From CATZDY01 sp045599035 (GTDB lineage: Bacteria; Bacillota; Desulfotomaculia; Desulfotomaculales; Desulfocucumaceae): a stretch of 34,748 nt of DNA. The position numbers and the translations under genes were made by a program. Location: positions 1 to 34,748 of the forward strand of contig JAZRVI010000011.1 in the NCBI GenBank assembly GCA_045599035.1, read 5' to 3'. The notes under the pieces are model-generated. The model was not told the DNA's origin, made no database searches, and saw only the letters and a list, made by a program, of their open reading frames with translations. Below are positions 13,298 through 22,407 of the stretch, piece by piece (position 1 is the first letter of the stretch; each line of letters starts with the position of its first letter).

Positions 13298-14320
13298 GTG
13301 CGTAACCAACTGTTAGAAATTAAAGAAAAAATTACTTCTGAGCTGAATTCGGTTTCAGCTTTGGAACAATTAAATGATATACGGGTTCGTTTTTTGGGTA
13401 AGAAAGGAGAACTTACGGCTGTCCTGCGGGGCATGGGAAAACTTTCTCCGGAAGAACGACCTTTGATTGGGCAAATGGTTAATGAGCTGAAAGCGACAGT
13501 GGAAGCTGAATTGGAAGCCAAAGGCCGGGTTTTGAAAAATAAGCTTCGGGATGTGCAGTTGGCAAAAGAAAAGCTGGACATCAGCTTGCCGGGATATAAC
13601 TTTAATTTGGGCAGTATCCATCCTTTGACCCGGGTAATCCGGGATATTGAAGATATTTTTTTGGGCTTGGGCTTTAGTATTGCTGAAGGCCCGGAAATTG
13701 AAACCGATTATTATAATTTTGAAGCTTTGAATTTGCCCAAGGAGCATCCGGCTCGGGATATGCAGGATACTTTTTTTATCAGCTCGGATTTGTTATTGCG
13801 AACTCAAACTTCTCCGGTGCAAATTCACAGCATGGAAAAAAGCAAATTGCAGCTTCCTTTGAAAGTAATTGCTCCCGGTCGGGTTTATCGCCGGGATGAT
13901 GATGCCACTCATAGCCCGATGTTTCATCAAGTGGAAGGGCTGGCTTTGGATGAAAGAATTACCTTTGGGGATTTACAGGGGGTTTTGCAGCACTTTTTAA
14001 AAGAAATGTTTGGGTCCAAAACCAAAACCAAATTCCGACCCAGCTTTTTCCCCTTTACCGAGCCTAGTGCCGAAGTAGATATTTCTTGCGGGATGTGCGG
14101 CGGCAAGGGTTGTCGGGTTTGCTCTAACAGCGGCTGGCTGGAAATTTTGGGCTGCGGCATGGTGCATCCTCGTGTTTTGGAAATGGCTGGTTATGACCCT
14201 GAAAAAGTGACCGGTTTTGCTTTTGGCTTGGGTGTGGAAAGAATTGCCATGTTAAAATATAATATTAACGATTTGCGGCTGTTATTTGATAATGATATGC
14301 GTTTCTTGCAACAATTTTAG
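13298..14320 (+). CDS. pheS: Phenylalanyl-tRNA synthetase alpha subunit
   Basis: PheS carries the class II catalytic site of the (alpha-beta)2 enzyme. The 340-residue protein has the N-terminal coiled-coil (residues 1-85) and HPLTRVIRDIEDIFLGLGFSI. Next come the substrate-site motifs LLRTQTSPVQIHSM, RVYRRDDDATHSPMFHQVEG and FRPSFFPFTEPSAEVDI, then a GCGMVHP and GFAFGLGVERIAML ending. GTG 13298 is preferred over the upstream TTG 13268, since GAAGGGGTG at 13281-13289 is well placed for it and the length then fits the family. A CGMCGGKGCRVC Cys cluster lies near residue 265. Confidence 0.95.
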   Translation: MRNQLLEIKEKITSELNSVSALEQLNDIRVRFLGKKGELTAVLRGMGKLSPEERPLIGQMVNELKATVEAELEAKGRVLKNKLRDVQLAKEKLDISLPGYNFNLGSIHPLTRVIRDIEDIFLGLGFSIAEGPEIETDYYNFEALNLPKEHPARDMQDTFFISSDLLLRTQTSPVQIHSMEKSKLQLPLKVIAPGRVYRRDDDATHSPMFHQVEGLALDERITFGDLQGVLQHFLKEMFGSKTKTKFRPSFFPFTEPSAEVDISCGMCGGKGCRVCSNSGWLEILGCGMVHPRVLEMAGYDPEKVTGFAFGLGVERIAMLKYNINDLRLLFDNDMRFLQQF

Positions 14321-14345
14321 GCCGAATTGAAAGGAGGAAAATTTC

Positions 14346-16766
14346 ATGCTGGTTTCTTATAAATGGTTACAGGATTATGTGGATATTAATATTTCTCCCG
14401 AAGAATTGGCCGACCGTTTGACCATGGCAGGTCTGACCTGTGAAGGTATTGAAAAGCCGGGGGCTTATATTGAAAAAGTCTTTACTGGCCGGATTTTGGA
14501 AACAGCTTCTCATCCCAATGCGGATCGTCTGACAATTTGTCAGATTACCCTGGGAGAAGGTGAGCCTTTGCAGATTGTAACCGGGGCTACCAATATTAAG
14601 GTGGGGGATATAGTTCCGGTGGCAGTTAATGGAGCTAAACTGGCCAATGATGTGACTATTAAAAATTCCAAATTACGGGGCGTTCCCTCTAATGGAATGC
14701 TTTGTTCCGGCGGGGAACTGGGTTTGGATCCGGCGACTATGACTCCGGAACAGGCAGAGGGTATTATGCTTCTGCCTTCGGATACCCCTTTGGGACAGGA
14801 TATAAAAACCATTATTGGCTTGGATGATGCCATTTTGGACTTGGAACTGACCCCCAATCGGGGTGATGCCATGTCCATGCTGGGGGTGGCACGGGAGGTG
14901 TCTGCTCTCCTGGGAGTTCCGGTTAAGTGGCCTTCCACTGATTTGGGCGAATTGACTGAGGATTTGGCCGGACGGGTTAAGGTAGAAATTGCCGATCCGG
15001 AGCTTTGCTTCCGTTATATTGGCAAATTGTTTACCGATATTAAAGTAGAACCTTCTCCGGAATGGATGCAAAAACGTTTGCAGGCAGCCGGAGTTCGTCC
15101 GATTAATAATGTTGTAGATATTACTAATTATGTTTTAATGGAAATGGGACAGCCTTTGCACGCTTTTGATTATGACCAGGTTAAAGATGGCCAGATTATT
15201 GTTCGCCGAGCCAGGGAAGGTGAAAAAATGACTACCCTGGACGGAATAGAACGCCAGCTTAATCCGGAAATGCTGTTAATTGCTGATCCGGAAAAACCCT
15301 TGGTGGTAGCTGGGATCATGGGCGGACTGGAATCAGAGGTAACGGAAAAAACCCAAAGGGTTTTATTGGAGTCGGCTGTTTTTGAACCGGTTTGTGTGCG
15401 GAAAACTTCCAAAAGACTGGGCTTACGCTCGGAATCCTCCAGCCGTTTTGAAAGAGGCGTGGATATTACCAACAGCTTGAATGCGGCTAATCGGGCAGCT
15501 CGTTTGCTGCTGGAGCTGGGAGCCGGAAAACCGGTTAAAGGTGAATGTGATAATTATCCCCGTCCTTTTGAGGCCGTGGAAATTAAATTCCGTCCTCAAA
15601 GAGCGGAATATTTGTTGGGGCTGAAAGTAGAGAAAGAACAATGCCGCAGGATTTTAAGTGATTTGGCCTTTGAAGTGCGGGAAACTGAACCTGATGAACT
15701 TTGGGTTAAGGTTCCAGCTCATCGGCCAGATGTGCGGGTAGAAGCGGATTTAATTGAAGAAATTGCCCGAATGGTAGGTTATGATCAAATCAAACCCACC
15801 CTGCCTTATGGAGCAGGAACTCCGGGGCAGAGAACTCCGGAACAACAGGCGGAAGGATTGTTGAAGGATCGTTTGGCGGCCTTGGGATTCCGGGAAGTAG
15901 TGACTTACAGCTTTATTAGTCCGGACAGTCTGGATAAAATTAATTTGTCGCCTGAAGATCCCGCTCGGCAGATGATCGCTTTGCAGAATCCCTTGAGCGA
16001 AGAACATTCGGTGATGAGGACGGTAACCTTGCCGGGTATTTTGCAGGTTTTGCAGCGGAACAGCAGTCGGCAAATAAATAATCTGGCTGTTTTTGAGCTG
16101 GGCAAAGTTTATCTTCCCCAGGCCGAGCAGGTTCAGGAGAAAACCCTGCTTACTGTGGCTGCTATGGGCAAAACAGTGCAGGGCTGGAACAAAGCGGCGG
16201 TTAAGTATGACTTCTATTATTTAAAGGGAGTGTTGGAGGTTTTGATGCAAGCTCTGCATATTGATAAATTTCAGATGCAGGCAGTCAGCGATCAGCCTTC
16301 CTGGCATCCTGGGCGTACGGCTCAAATTTTAGTTGGGAAAAAACCGCTTGGAATTTTGGGAGAAATTCATCCGGAAGTGGCCGAAAATTATCAGTTGCCG
16401 GAAAGAGCAGTGGCCTTGGTGCTGGATTTTGCTGCTTTACTGGCCATGGCGGGCAGTCGGATTTCCTATCAGGCGATTCCCCGTTATCCGGCCATGGAAA
16501 GAGATTTGGCTTTTGTGGTGGAAAAATCGGTTTCGGCTGCTGAAATCATCCAGACTATTCGGCAAAACGGCGGCTCCCTTCTGCAAAAGGTTCGGCTGTT
16601 TGATGTATATACAGGCAATCAAATCACCGAAGGTTGTCAAAGCTTGGCTTTTTCCCTGACTTTTTCAGCGGAGGATCGTACCTTGACGGATGAAGAAGTT
16701 AATCAGATTATGCAAAAATTACAGGATAAGTTAGCCCATAAATACGGGGCAGCTTTACGCAGCTAA
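14346..16766 (+). CDS. pheT: Phenylalanyl-tRNA synthetase beta subunit
   Basis: The 806-residue beta subunit shows the usual domain order: an EMAP-like tRNA-binding domain (about 40-150, with HPNADRLTICQITLGEG), a B3/B4 editing region (about 205-400), a B5 domain (about 405-475), a catalytic-like domain and a C-terminal FDX-ACB anticodon-binding domain (about 710-805, with YPAMERDLAFVVEKSV). AAGGAGG at 14331-14337 precedes the ATG. It follows pheS by 25 bp. Confidence 0.96.
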   Translation: MLVSYKWLQDYVDINISPEELADRLTMAGLTCEGIEKPGAYIEKVFTGRILETASHPNADRLTICQITLGEGEPLQIVTGATNIKVGDIVPVAVNGAKLANDVTIKNSKLRGVPSNGMLCSGGELGLDPATMTPEQAEGIMLLPSDTPLGQDIKTIIGLDDAILDLELTPNRGDAMSMLGVAREVSALLGVPVKWPSTDLGELTEDLAGRVKVEIADPELCFRYIGKLFTDIKVEPSPEWMQKRLQAAGVRPINNVVDITNYVLMEMGQPLHAFDYDQVKDGQIIVRRAREGEKMTTLDGIERQLNPEMLLIADPEKPLVVAGIMGGLESEVTEKTQRVLLESAVFEPVCVRKTSKRLGLRSESSSRFERGVDITNSLNAANRAARLLLELGAGKPVKGECDNYPRPFEAVEIKFRPQRAEYLLGLKVEKEQCRRILSDLAFEVRETEPDELWVKVPAHRPDVRVEADLIEEIARMVGYDQIKPTLPYGAGTPGQRTPEQQAEGLLKDRLAALGFREVVTYSFISPDSLDKINLSPEDPARQMIALQNPLSEEHSVMRTVTLPGILQVLQRNSSRQINNLAVFELGKVYLPQAEQVQEKTLLTVAAMGKTVQGWNKAAVKYDFYYLKGVLEVLMQALHIDKFQMQAVSDQPSWHPGRTAQILVGKKPLGILGEIHPEVAENYQLPERAVALVLDFAALLAMAGSRISYQAIPRYPAMERDLAFVVEKSVSAAEIIQTIRQNGGSLLQKVRLFDVYTGNQITEGCQSLAFSLTFSAEDRTLTDEEVNQIMQKLQDKLAHKYGAALRS

Positions 16767-16771
16767 AACCC

Positions 16772-16813
16772 AAAAAAGACTGTCAACTTTTCAGGAATTT
16801 GACAGTCTTTTTT
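16772..16813 (+). terminator. Terminator after pheT
   Basis: AAAAAAGACTGTCAA (16772-16786) pairs with TTGACAGTCTTTTTT (16799-16813), a 15-bp perfect stem with T-run. It works on both strands in principle. It clearly ends the pheST unit. Confidence 0.92.
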
Positions 16814-16904
16814 GCTGGAAAATAAAATTCAGAAGAAACAGGATAAAGCGAAACAACAACCTGGTCTTGCTTGAGGAACAATAAATTTTGCAGCATAAAA
16901 GGAC

Positions 16905-16933
16905 TTGCATAAAGGTTAAGCATAAGGTAAAAT
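16905..16933 (+). promoter_or_regulatory. Promoter of the pur operon
   Basis: TTGCAT at 16905-16910 and TAAAAT at 16928-16933, with 17 bp between. It would place the RNA start near 16940, some 85 nt before the riboswitch aptamer. Nothing is recognisable in 16814-16900, nor in the leader stretch 16940-17020. Confidence 0.6.
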
Positions 16934-17023
16934 AATATTTGGTTTATGGGCGAAAAAACCTGATTTTTAGATTAGGAAATGTGAAAATACCTGGTTCTGA
17001 TTTAAGCAAGATCAAATATTGAG

Positions 17024-17119
17024 AAAGTGTGTCTAGGGTTCCGCATTTGTTGAAAAATGGCTGGTCCAAGCGGCACAGACTGATTATTTTATCAGTTACA
17101 CCTAAGGGATAAAAGCCCA
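17024..17119 (+). promoter_or_regulatory. ykkC-family riboswitch, probably PRPP (ykkC-2b) type
   Basis: The ykkC core is recognisable: CTAGGGTTCCG at 17033-17043, CTGGTCCAAGCGGCACA at 17061-17077, and GGGATAAAAGCCCAGG at 17106-17121, closed by GTGT near 17027-17030 with ACAC at 17098-17101. Classes with this core sense guanidine, ppGpp or PRPP. The PRPP class controls purine synthesis genes, and purE follows directly. The aptamer's 3' GCCCAGG is also the 5' arm of the terminator, so ligand binding should prevent termination and switch the operon on. No guanine aptamer is seen next to it. Confidence 0.82.
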
Positions 17120-17163
17120 GGCGGTAGGTTTCTCTGTAAACCTGCAGCCTGGTTTTTGTTTTA
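17117..17163 (+). terminator. Riboswitch-controlled terminator before purE
   Basis: CCAGGC (17117-17122) pairs with GCCTGG (17147-17152), and AGGTTT (17126-17131) with AAACCT (17138-17143), followed by TTTTTGTTTT. Its 5' arm overlaps the aptamer, which makes the two structures exclusive. Confidence 0.85.
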
Positions 17164-17201
17164 TAAGATTTTTTAAGTTTAATGAAAGGAAGCGGATTAA
17201 T

Positions 17202-17723
17202 TTGGGTAGACCCTTGGTGGGGATTGTTATGGGTAGTGACTCGGATCTGCCAATTATGCGAGCAGCAGCAGAAGTTCTGGAGCAGGAATTTGGCCTGGAA
17301 TGGGAAATTACCATTTCTTCGGCACACCGGGCTCCAGAAATGACGGCTCAATATGCCAAAACAGCGGTGGAACGGGGCTTGAAAGTAATTATTGCCGGAG
17401 CTGGAGGAGCGGCTCACCTGGCGGGTGTGATTGCCGCTTTGACCCCTTTGCCGGTTATCGGAGTTCCGATTAGCAGCGGAGCTTTGCAGGGAGTGGACGC
17501 TTTATATGCTACTGTGCAAATGCCTTCGGGCATTCCGGTGGCCACGGTAGCTGTTAATGGAGCCAAAAACGCCGGAATCCTGGCTGCTCAGATTATTGGA
17601 AGTTCTGTTCCGGAAGTGCAAGCCAAAATTCAGGATTTTAAAACTGGTTTGGCCAATGGAGTTGCCAAAAAAGCAACCAAGTTACAGGAGTTGGGAATAG
17701 CCAGGTATTTGGAGCAAAAATAA
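17202..17723 (+). CDS. purE: N5-carboxyaminoimidazole ribonucleotide mutase
   Basis: PurE moves the carboxylate of N5-CAIR to form CAIR in IMP synthesis. The 173-residue protein has the GSDSDLPIM motif at 10-18 and SSAHRAPE at about 40-47, with the catalytic His, and then AGAGGAAHLAGVIAALTPLPVIGVP. The start is TTG 17202 with AAAGGAAGCGG 12-22 nt upstream. First gene of the operon, right behind the riboswitch terminator. No purK is seen beside it. Confidence 0.95.
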   Translation: MGRPLVGIVMGSDSDLPIMRAAAEVLEQEFGLEWEITISSAHRAPEMTAQYAKTAVERGLKVIIAGAGGAAHLAGVIAALTPLPVIGVPISSGALQGVDALYATVQMPSGIPVATVAVNGAKNAGILAAQIIGSSVPEVQAKIQDFKTGLANGVAKKATKLQELGIARYLEQK

Positions 17724-17754
17724 CCACAAACGAAATCCGAGGAGGAAAAACACA

Positions 17755-19200
17755 ATGCCTGCAAAAGATGATGAATTGTTTGGCGGCAAGATTCACGAAG
17801 AATGCGGAGTTTTCGGGATTTATGGTAAAGGATTGGATGTCAGCCGATTGGCCTATTATGCCCTTTATGCTTTGCAGCATCGGGGGCAGGAGAGTGCCGG
17901 GATTTTGGTTTCTGATGGGGAAAAAATGACCTTGAAAAAAGGAATCGGACTGGTTTCTGATGTTTTTACAACCGATACTTTAGCAGAATTAAAAGGACAT
18001 CTTGCCCTGGGTCATGTCAACTATTCTTCAGTAGGTGTTAATCCGCATGAAGCTCAGCCTCTGATTTTTCAATGCTCCAACTATACTTTGGGCGTTGGCA
18101 ACAATGGGAGCATTATTAATGCGGCCGAGCTTAAGGCTCAATTAGCTGGAAGTGGTTCCATCTTTCAAACCAGTACAGACAGCGAATTGGTGGCTAATTT
18201 AATTGCCCGTTACAGCCGGGGTTCTCTGGAAGATGCTTTAATTAAAAGTATGATTGATATGAAGGGGGCTTATTGCCTGACCTTAATGACGGAAAATACT
18301 TTAATAGCTGTACGGGATCCTTATGGCTTTCATCCGCTTTGTTATGGTACAATGGGAGAAGGTTGTTATGTAGTAGCTTCTGAATCCTGTGCTTTGGATG
18401 TAATCGGAGCTAAATTTGTGCGTGATGTGGCTCCGGGAGAAATTATCATTATTAATGAGCAGGGACTGCACAGCATTGCAACCCTGACTCCTCCGCATAG
18501 AAAGCATTGCGTTTTTGAATATGTTTATCTGGCTCGTCCAGACAGCATTTTGGATGGCTTTAATGTCAGCAAAACCCGGCGGGAATTTGGACATCAGTTG
18601 GCTCGGGAATATCCGGTGGAAGCTGATGTGGTTATATCAGTTCCGGATTCGGGTACGGTGGCGGCCAGAGGCTATGCAGAGCAATCCGGGATTCCCTTTG
18701 AAGAAGGTCTGACCAAAAACCGCTATATTGGCCGAACTTTTATTCAACCTACCCAGGATATGCGGAATTTGGCTGTTAGATTAAAATTAAATCCCATTAA
18801 GGAAGCTATTGCCGGAAAACGGGTGGTAATGGTGGACGATTCATTGGTTCGAGGTACCACCAGCCGGAATCTGGTTACTTTGCTGAAAGAAGTGGGAGCT
18901 AAAGAAGTGCATTTGTGCCTTAGCTCGCCGCCGGTAATGCACGCCTGTTATTATGGAATTGATACCACCAACGAAAAAGAGCTGGTGGCCGTCACTCATT
19001 CCGTCGAAGAAATTCGCCAGATGCTTGGAGCTGACGGACTGCATTATTTGAGCCAGGAAGGAATGCTTCAGGCTTTTGGAGATGCCGGTCAGGAATTTTG
19101 CTGTGCCTGCTTTGATGGAAAATATCCCACAGGTAATTATTGTGTGGCAGAGCCTAAAAAGAAAGAAAAAAATAGGAGTTTGTTGGGTGGAAAAAGATAG
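17755..19200 (+). CDS. purF: Amidophosphoribosyltransferase
   Basis: PurF makes phosphoribosylamine from PRPP and glutamine, the committed step of purine synthesis. The 481-residue protein has a propeptide before the Ntn nucleophile Cys17 (HEECGVFGIYG), a glutaminase domain to about 240, and a PRTase domain with the PRPP loop VVMVDDSLVRGTTS. Cys residues in KHCVFEY and near the C-terminus (CCACFDGKYPTGNYC) fit the Fe-S-cluster type found in Bacillus. GAGGAGG lies before the ATG. The 3' end overlaps purM by 14 nt. Confidence 0.96.
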   Translation: MPAKDDELFGGKIHEECGVFGIYGKGLDVSRLAYYALYALQHRGQESAGILVSDGEKMTLKKGIGLVSDVFTTDTLAELKGHLALGHVNYSSVGVNPHEAQPLIFQCSNYTLGVGNNGSIINAAELKAQLAGSGSIFQTSTDSELVANLIARYSRGSLEDALIKSMIDMKGAYCLTLMTENTLIAVRDPYGFHPLCYGTMGEGCYVVASESCALDVIGAKFVRDVAPGEIIIINEQGLHSIATLTPPHRKHCVFEYVYLARPDSILDGFNVSKTRREFGHQLAREYPVEADVVISVPDSGTVAARGYAEQSGIPFEEGLTKNRYIGRTFIQPTQDMRNLAVRLKLNPIKEAIAGKRVVMVDDSLVRGTTSRNLVTLLKEVGAKEVHLCLSSPPVMHACYYGIDTTNEKELVAVTHSVEEIRQMLGADGLHYLSQEGMLQAFGDAGQEFCCACFDGKYPTGNYCVAEPKKKEKNRSLLGGKR

Positions 19201-20215
19201 ATTAACTTATGCCGCTGCCGGAGTAGATATTGCAGCCGGAAATCGAGCAGTTGAATTAATGAAAAAATCAGTAGCCAGCACCTTTAGACCGGAGGTTTTA
19301 ACCGAAATAGGCGGCTTTGGAGGGCTTTTTGGCCTGGATCTGACCAAATATCCCCATCCGGTTTTGGTTTCCGGGACGGACGGAGTGGGAACCAAGCTTA
19401 GAATTGCCATGTTGCTGGATCGTCATGATACCATTGGGATTGATGCGGTGGCCATGTGTGTAAATGACATTTTGGTGCAAGGAGCCGAGCCTTTGTTTTT
19501 CCTGGATTATCTGGCCGTGGGCAAGCTGGTGCCGGAAAAGGTTGCCGCTATTGTTTCTGGAGTGGCTGAAGGCTGCCGTCAGGCTGGCTGTTCTCTGATT
19601 GGTGGGGAAACAGCAGAAATGCCTGGTTTTTATGGTTTGGAAGAATATGATATAGCTGGCTTTGCGGTGGGTATTGTTAATAAAGAAGATATTATTGATG
19701 GAAAGCAGATTAAAGAAGGAGATTTGGTTTTGGGTCTGCCTTCTTCCGGTTTGCACAGCAATGGTTATTCTTTGGCTCGTAAGGTTTTATTGGAAATAGC
19801 CGGTTTGGACTTAACTGGAAAGGATCAAGATTGGGGACAGGAAATGCTGAAACCAACTCGAATTTATGTCCAGGCGGTTTTGCCGCTTCTGCGTAAATTT
19901 AAAATTAAAGGTTTGGCTCACATTACTGGAGGCGGCCTGACGGAAAATGTTCCTCGAATTTTGCCGCCGGGGACGGCCGTTTGCTTTGATCGTTCTGCCT
20001 GGCCGGTGCCGGATATTTTTTCTTTGATTGCGGAAAAAGGCCAAATTGAAGAAAGTGAAATGCTCCGAACCTTTAACATGGGCATTGGTCTGGTTTTGGT
20101 GGTGGCTTCGGAAGAAGCGGAAGCGATTAAAGCAGATCTGGCAGATCGAGGTGAAACGGTTTATCAAATTGGCCGGGTTGTTGCTGGCAAGAAGGAAGTA
20201 CACTATAAACCCTGA
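19187..20215 (+). CDS. purM: Phosphoribosylformylglycinamidine cyclo-ligase
   Basis: PurM closes the imidazole ring to give AIR, using ATP. The product is 342 residues, starting EKDRLTYAAAGVDIAAGN after GTG 19187. An AGGAG at 19174-19178 inside the end of purF supports this start; the longer open frame from 19076 runs inside purF. VSGTDGVGTKLRIA (around residues 59-72), GGETAEMPGFY and HITGGGLTENVPRILP are family signatures. Confidence 0.95.
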   Translation: MEKDRLTYAAAGVDIAAGNRAVELMKKSVASTFRPEVLTEIGGFGGLFGLDLTKYPHPVLVSGTDGVGTKLRIAMLLDRHDTIGIDAVAMCVNDILVQGAEPLFFLDYLAVGKLVPEKVAAIVSGVAEGCRQAGCSLIGGETAEMPGFYGLEEYDIAGFAVGIVNKEDIIDGKQIKEGDLVLGLPSSGLHSNGYSLARKVLLEIAGLDLTGKDQDWGQEMLKPTRIYVQAVLPLLRKFKIKGLAHITGGGLTENVPRILPPGTAVCFDRSAWPVPDIFSLIAEKGQIEESEMLRTFNMGIGLVLVVASEEAEAIKADLADRGETVYQIGRVVAGKKEVHYKP

Positions 20216-20231
20216 GGAAGAGGTGCTGTGG

Positions 20232-20834
20232 GTGAAAATTGGGGTTTTGGCTTCAGGAAGAGGCTCTAATTTACAGGCGATTATGGATAATTGTCAAAGT
20301 GGTTATATTCCGGGCAAAGTAGTTTTGGTATTAAGCGATAATCCCCAGGCTTATGCCTTGGAAAGAGCCAAGCAAGCTGACATTCCGGCTATTAGTGTTG
20401 TTCCTGGGGATTTTGCGGCCAAAGAGCTTTATGAACAAAAGCTGGTTGAGCTGTTGCAGGAGCATGAGGTGGATCTGGTTTGTCTGGCCGGTTATATGCG
20501 TTTGGTAGGCAAAACCTTATTGGCCGCTTATCCTCACAAGATTATTAATATTCATCCGGCTTTGCTGCCCGCTTTTCCCGGTCTGCATGGGCAGGAACAG
20601 GCTTTTAATTACGGGGTGCGGTTTAGCGGCTGTACAGTGCATTTTGTGGATGCTGGAATGGATACCGGGCCGATTATTCTGCAAAAAGTGGTTCCTGTGG
20701 AACCGGAAGACGATGCAGATAGTTTGGCAGCTAGAATTTTGGTGCAGGAGCATCAGGCTTTTCCGGAAGCAGTCAAATATTTTGCGGAAGGCCGCTTGAC
20801 TATTCAAGGTCGGAAAGTAATTATTAAGAGTTAG
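20232..20834 (+). CDS. purN: Phosphoribosylglycinamide formyltransferase (10-formyl-THF dependent)
   Basis: PurN formylates GAR. From GTG 20232 the product has 200 residues beginning KIGVLASGRGSNLQAIMD. The active site is visible as INIHPALLPAFPGLHGQ with the catalytic His and as HFVDAGMDTGPII with the catalytic Asp. An AAGAGG site lies 8-14 nt upstream. The frame stays open upstream inside purM, but that part is a shadow. It starts 16 bp after purM. Confidence 0.94.
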   Translation: MKIGVLASGRGSNLQAIMDNCQSGYIPGKVVLVLSDNPQAYALERAKQADIPAISVVPGDFAAKELYEQKLVELLQEHEVDLVCLAGYMRLVGKTLLAAYPHKIINIHPALLPAFPGLHGQEQAFNYGVRFSGCTVHFVDAGMDTGPIILQKVVPVEPEDDADSLAARILVQEHQAFPEAVKYFAEGRLTIQGRKVIIKS

Positions 20835-20850
20835 GAGAGAAAGCTAGGTA

Positions 20851-22389
20851 ATGACTAAAAAAAGAGCTTTGATCAGCGTTTCTGATAAAACTGGAGTAGT
20901 GGATTTTGCCAAAGGTCTGGTGGAACTGGATTTTGAGATTGTTTCAACCGGGGGTACCTGCAAAGCCTTGGAGCAAGCCGGGGTTCCAGTTACCTATATT
21001 AGCGAAGTAACTCAATTTCCGGAAATTTTGGATGGTCGGGTCAAAACCCTGCATCCCCATGTTCATGCCGGGATTTTGGCCAAAAGAAGCATGAGTCATT
21101 TGGAACAACTGAAAAAGCAGAATATTACTCCGATTGATCTGGTGGCAGTTAATCTTTATCCTTTTCAGCAGACCATTGCCCAGCCCAGGGTAACCTTGGA
21201 AGAAGCCATTGAAAATATTGATATTGGTGGGCCTACTATGGTGCGTTCAGCGGCCAAGAATTATGCTTCAGTGGTGATTGTGGTTAATCCGGATCGCTAT
21301 GCTTCGGTTTTGCAGGCATTGCAGGAAGACAAAGCAGATGAAGCTTTTCGGCTGCAACTGGCCTTGGAAGCTTTTTCGCATACGGCGGATTATGATGCCG
21401 CCATCAGCAATTATTTGCAGGAAATTGCTCATCCGGGAGAATTTCCGGAAACCTATGTGGAAAGCTATGCTTTGGTGCAGAATTTGCGTTACGGGGAAAA
21501 TCCTCATCAGAAGGCAGCTTTTTATCGGAGTGCCAAAATTACCGGACCTTGTGTGGCCAATGCCAAGCAATTAAACGGCAAGGAATTATCCTATAATAAT
21601 ATTTTGGATGTTAATGCAGCTTTGGAGCTGGTGCGGGAATTTACGGATAAGCCGGCAGTAACTATTATTAAGCATAATAATCCCTGCGGAGTCGGTTTGG
21701 ATGATGATGTGGCTAGGGCCTATGAAATGGCTTTGTCTGGAGATCCGGTATCGGCTTTTGGCGGCATTGTAGCTTCTAACCGCAAGATTACCGAAAAAGC
21801 AGCTCTTAAAATGAAAGAATTGTTTTTGGAAGCCATTATTGCTCCCTGTTTTGAGGACAAGGCTTTGGAAATCTTAAAAGAAAAGGCCAATTTGCGGCTC
21901 CTGGAAGCAGGAGATTTGCTGGAATCCGGAGATAATCTGGATGTACGGCGGGTTACCGGCGGCCTGTTGGTGCAGAGTCGGGACAATAAATTATTTGAAC
22001 CGGAGGATTTGCAGGTGGTCAGCGAGGTTCAGCCCAATTTAAGCCAATTGGAAGATATGGTTTATGCCATGCTGATTGCCAAACATGTTAAGTCCAATGC
22101 TATTGTGGTTTTCAAAAATCGACAGCTCATTGGAGTGGGTGCTGGGCAAATGAACCGGGTTGGAGCAGCCAAGATTGCTTTGGAACAGGCTGGAGATAAA
22201 GTGGAAGGAGCAGTTTTGGCTTCGGATGCTTATTTCCCCTTCCGAGATACGGTAGATTTGGCCGCTTCTTATGGGATTGCCGGTTTAATTCAACCGGGTG
22301 GCTCCATGCGGGATCAGGAATCTTTGGAGGCAGTCAAGGAACATAAGATGATTATGGTTTATACTGGTATGCGACATTTTAAACATTAG
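20851..22389 (+). CDS. purH: Bifunctional AICAR transformylase / IMP cyclohydrolase
   Basis: The 512-residue PurH carries out the last two steps to IMP. The N-terminal MGS-like cyclohydrolase domain (residues 1-190) includes SVSDKTGVVDFA, STGG, and RVKTLHPHVHAGIL. The transformylase domain begins LRYGENPHQKAAFY and contains KHNNPCGVG and the RDTVDLAASYGIAGLIQPGGS C-terminal block. GGAGAG precedes ATG 20851, 16 bp after purN. Confidence 0.96.
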   Translation: MTKKRALISVSDKTGVVDFAKGLVELDFEIVSTGGTCKALEQAGVPVTYISEVTQFPEILDGRVKTLHPHVHAGILAKRSMSHLEQLKKQNITPIDLVAVNLYPFQQTIAQPRVTLEEAIENIDIGGPTMVRSAAKNYASVVIVVNPDRYASVLQALQEDKADEAFRLQLALEAFSHTADYDAAISNYLQEIAHPGEFPETYVESYALVQNLRYGENPHQKAAFYRSAKITGPCVANAKQLNGKELSYNNILDVNAALELVREFTDKPAVTIIKHNNPCGVGLDDDVARAYEMALSGDPVSAFGGIVASNRKITEKAALKMKELFLEAIIAPCFEDKALEILKEKANLRLLEAGDLLESGDNLDVRRVTGGLLVQSRDNKLFEPEDLQVVSEVQPNLSQLEDMVYAMLIAKHVKSNAIVVFKNRQLIGVGAGQMNRVGAAKIALEQAGDKVEGAVLASDAYFPFRDTVDLAASYGIAGLIQPGGSMRDQESLEAVKEHKMIMVYTGMRHFKH

Positions 22390-22407
22390 AAAAGAGGTGG
22401 ATTATTC

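Noticed and set aside
16940..17200. Guanine aptamer in tandem with the PRPP-type riboswitch
   Set aside because: No purine-aptamer core or loop pair is seen in the leader.
19076..19186. Longer purM start and longer purN start (20028)
   Set aside because: Both extensions lie inside the preceding genes; GTG starts with ribosome sites at 19187 and 20232 fit the families.
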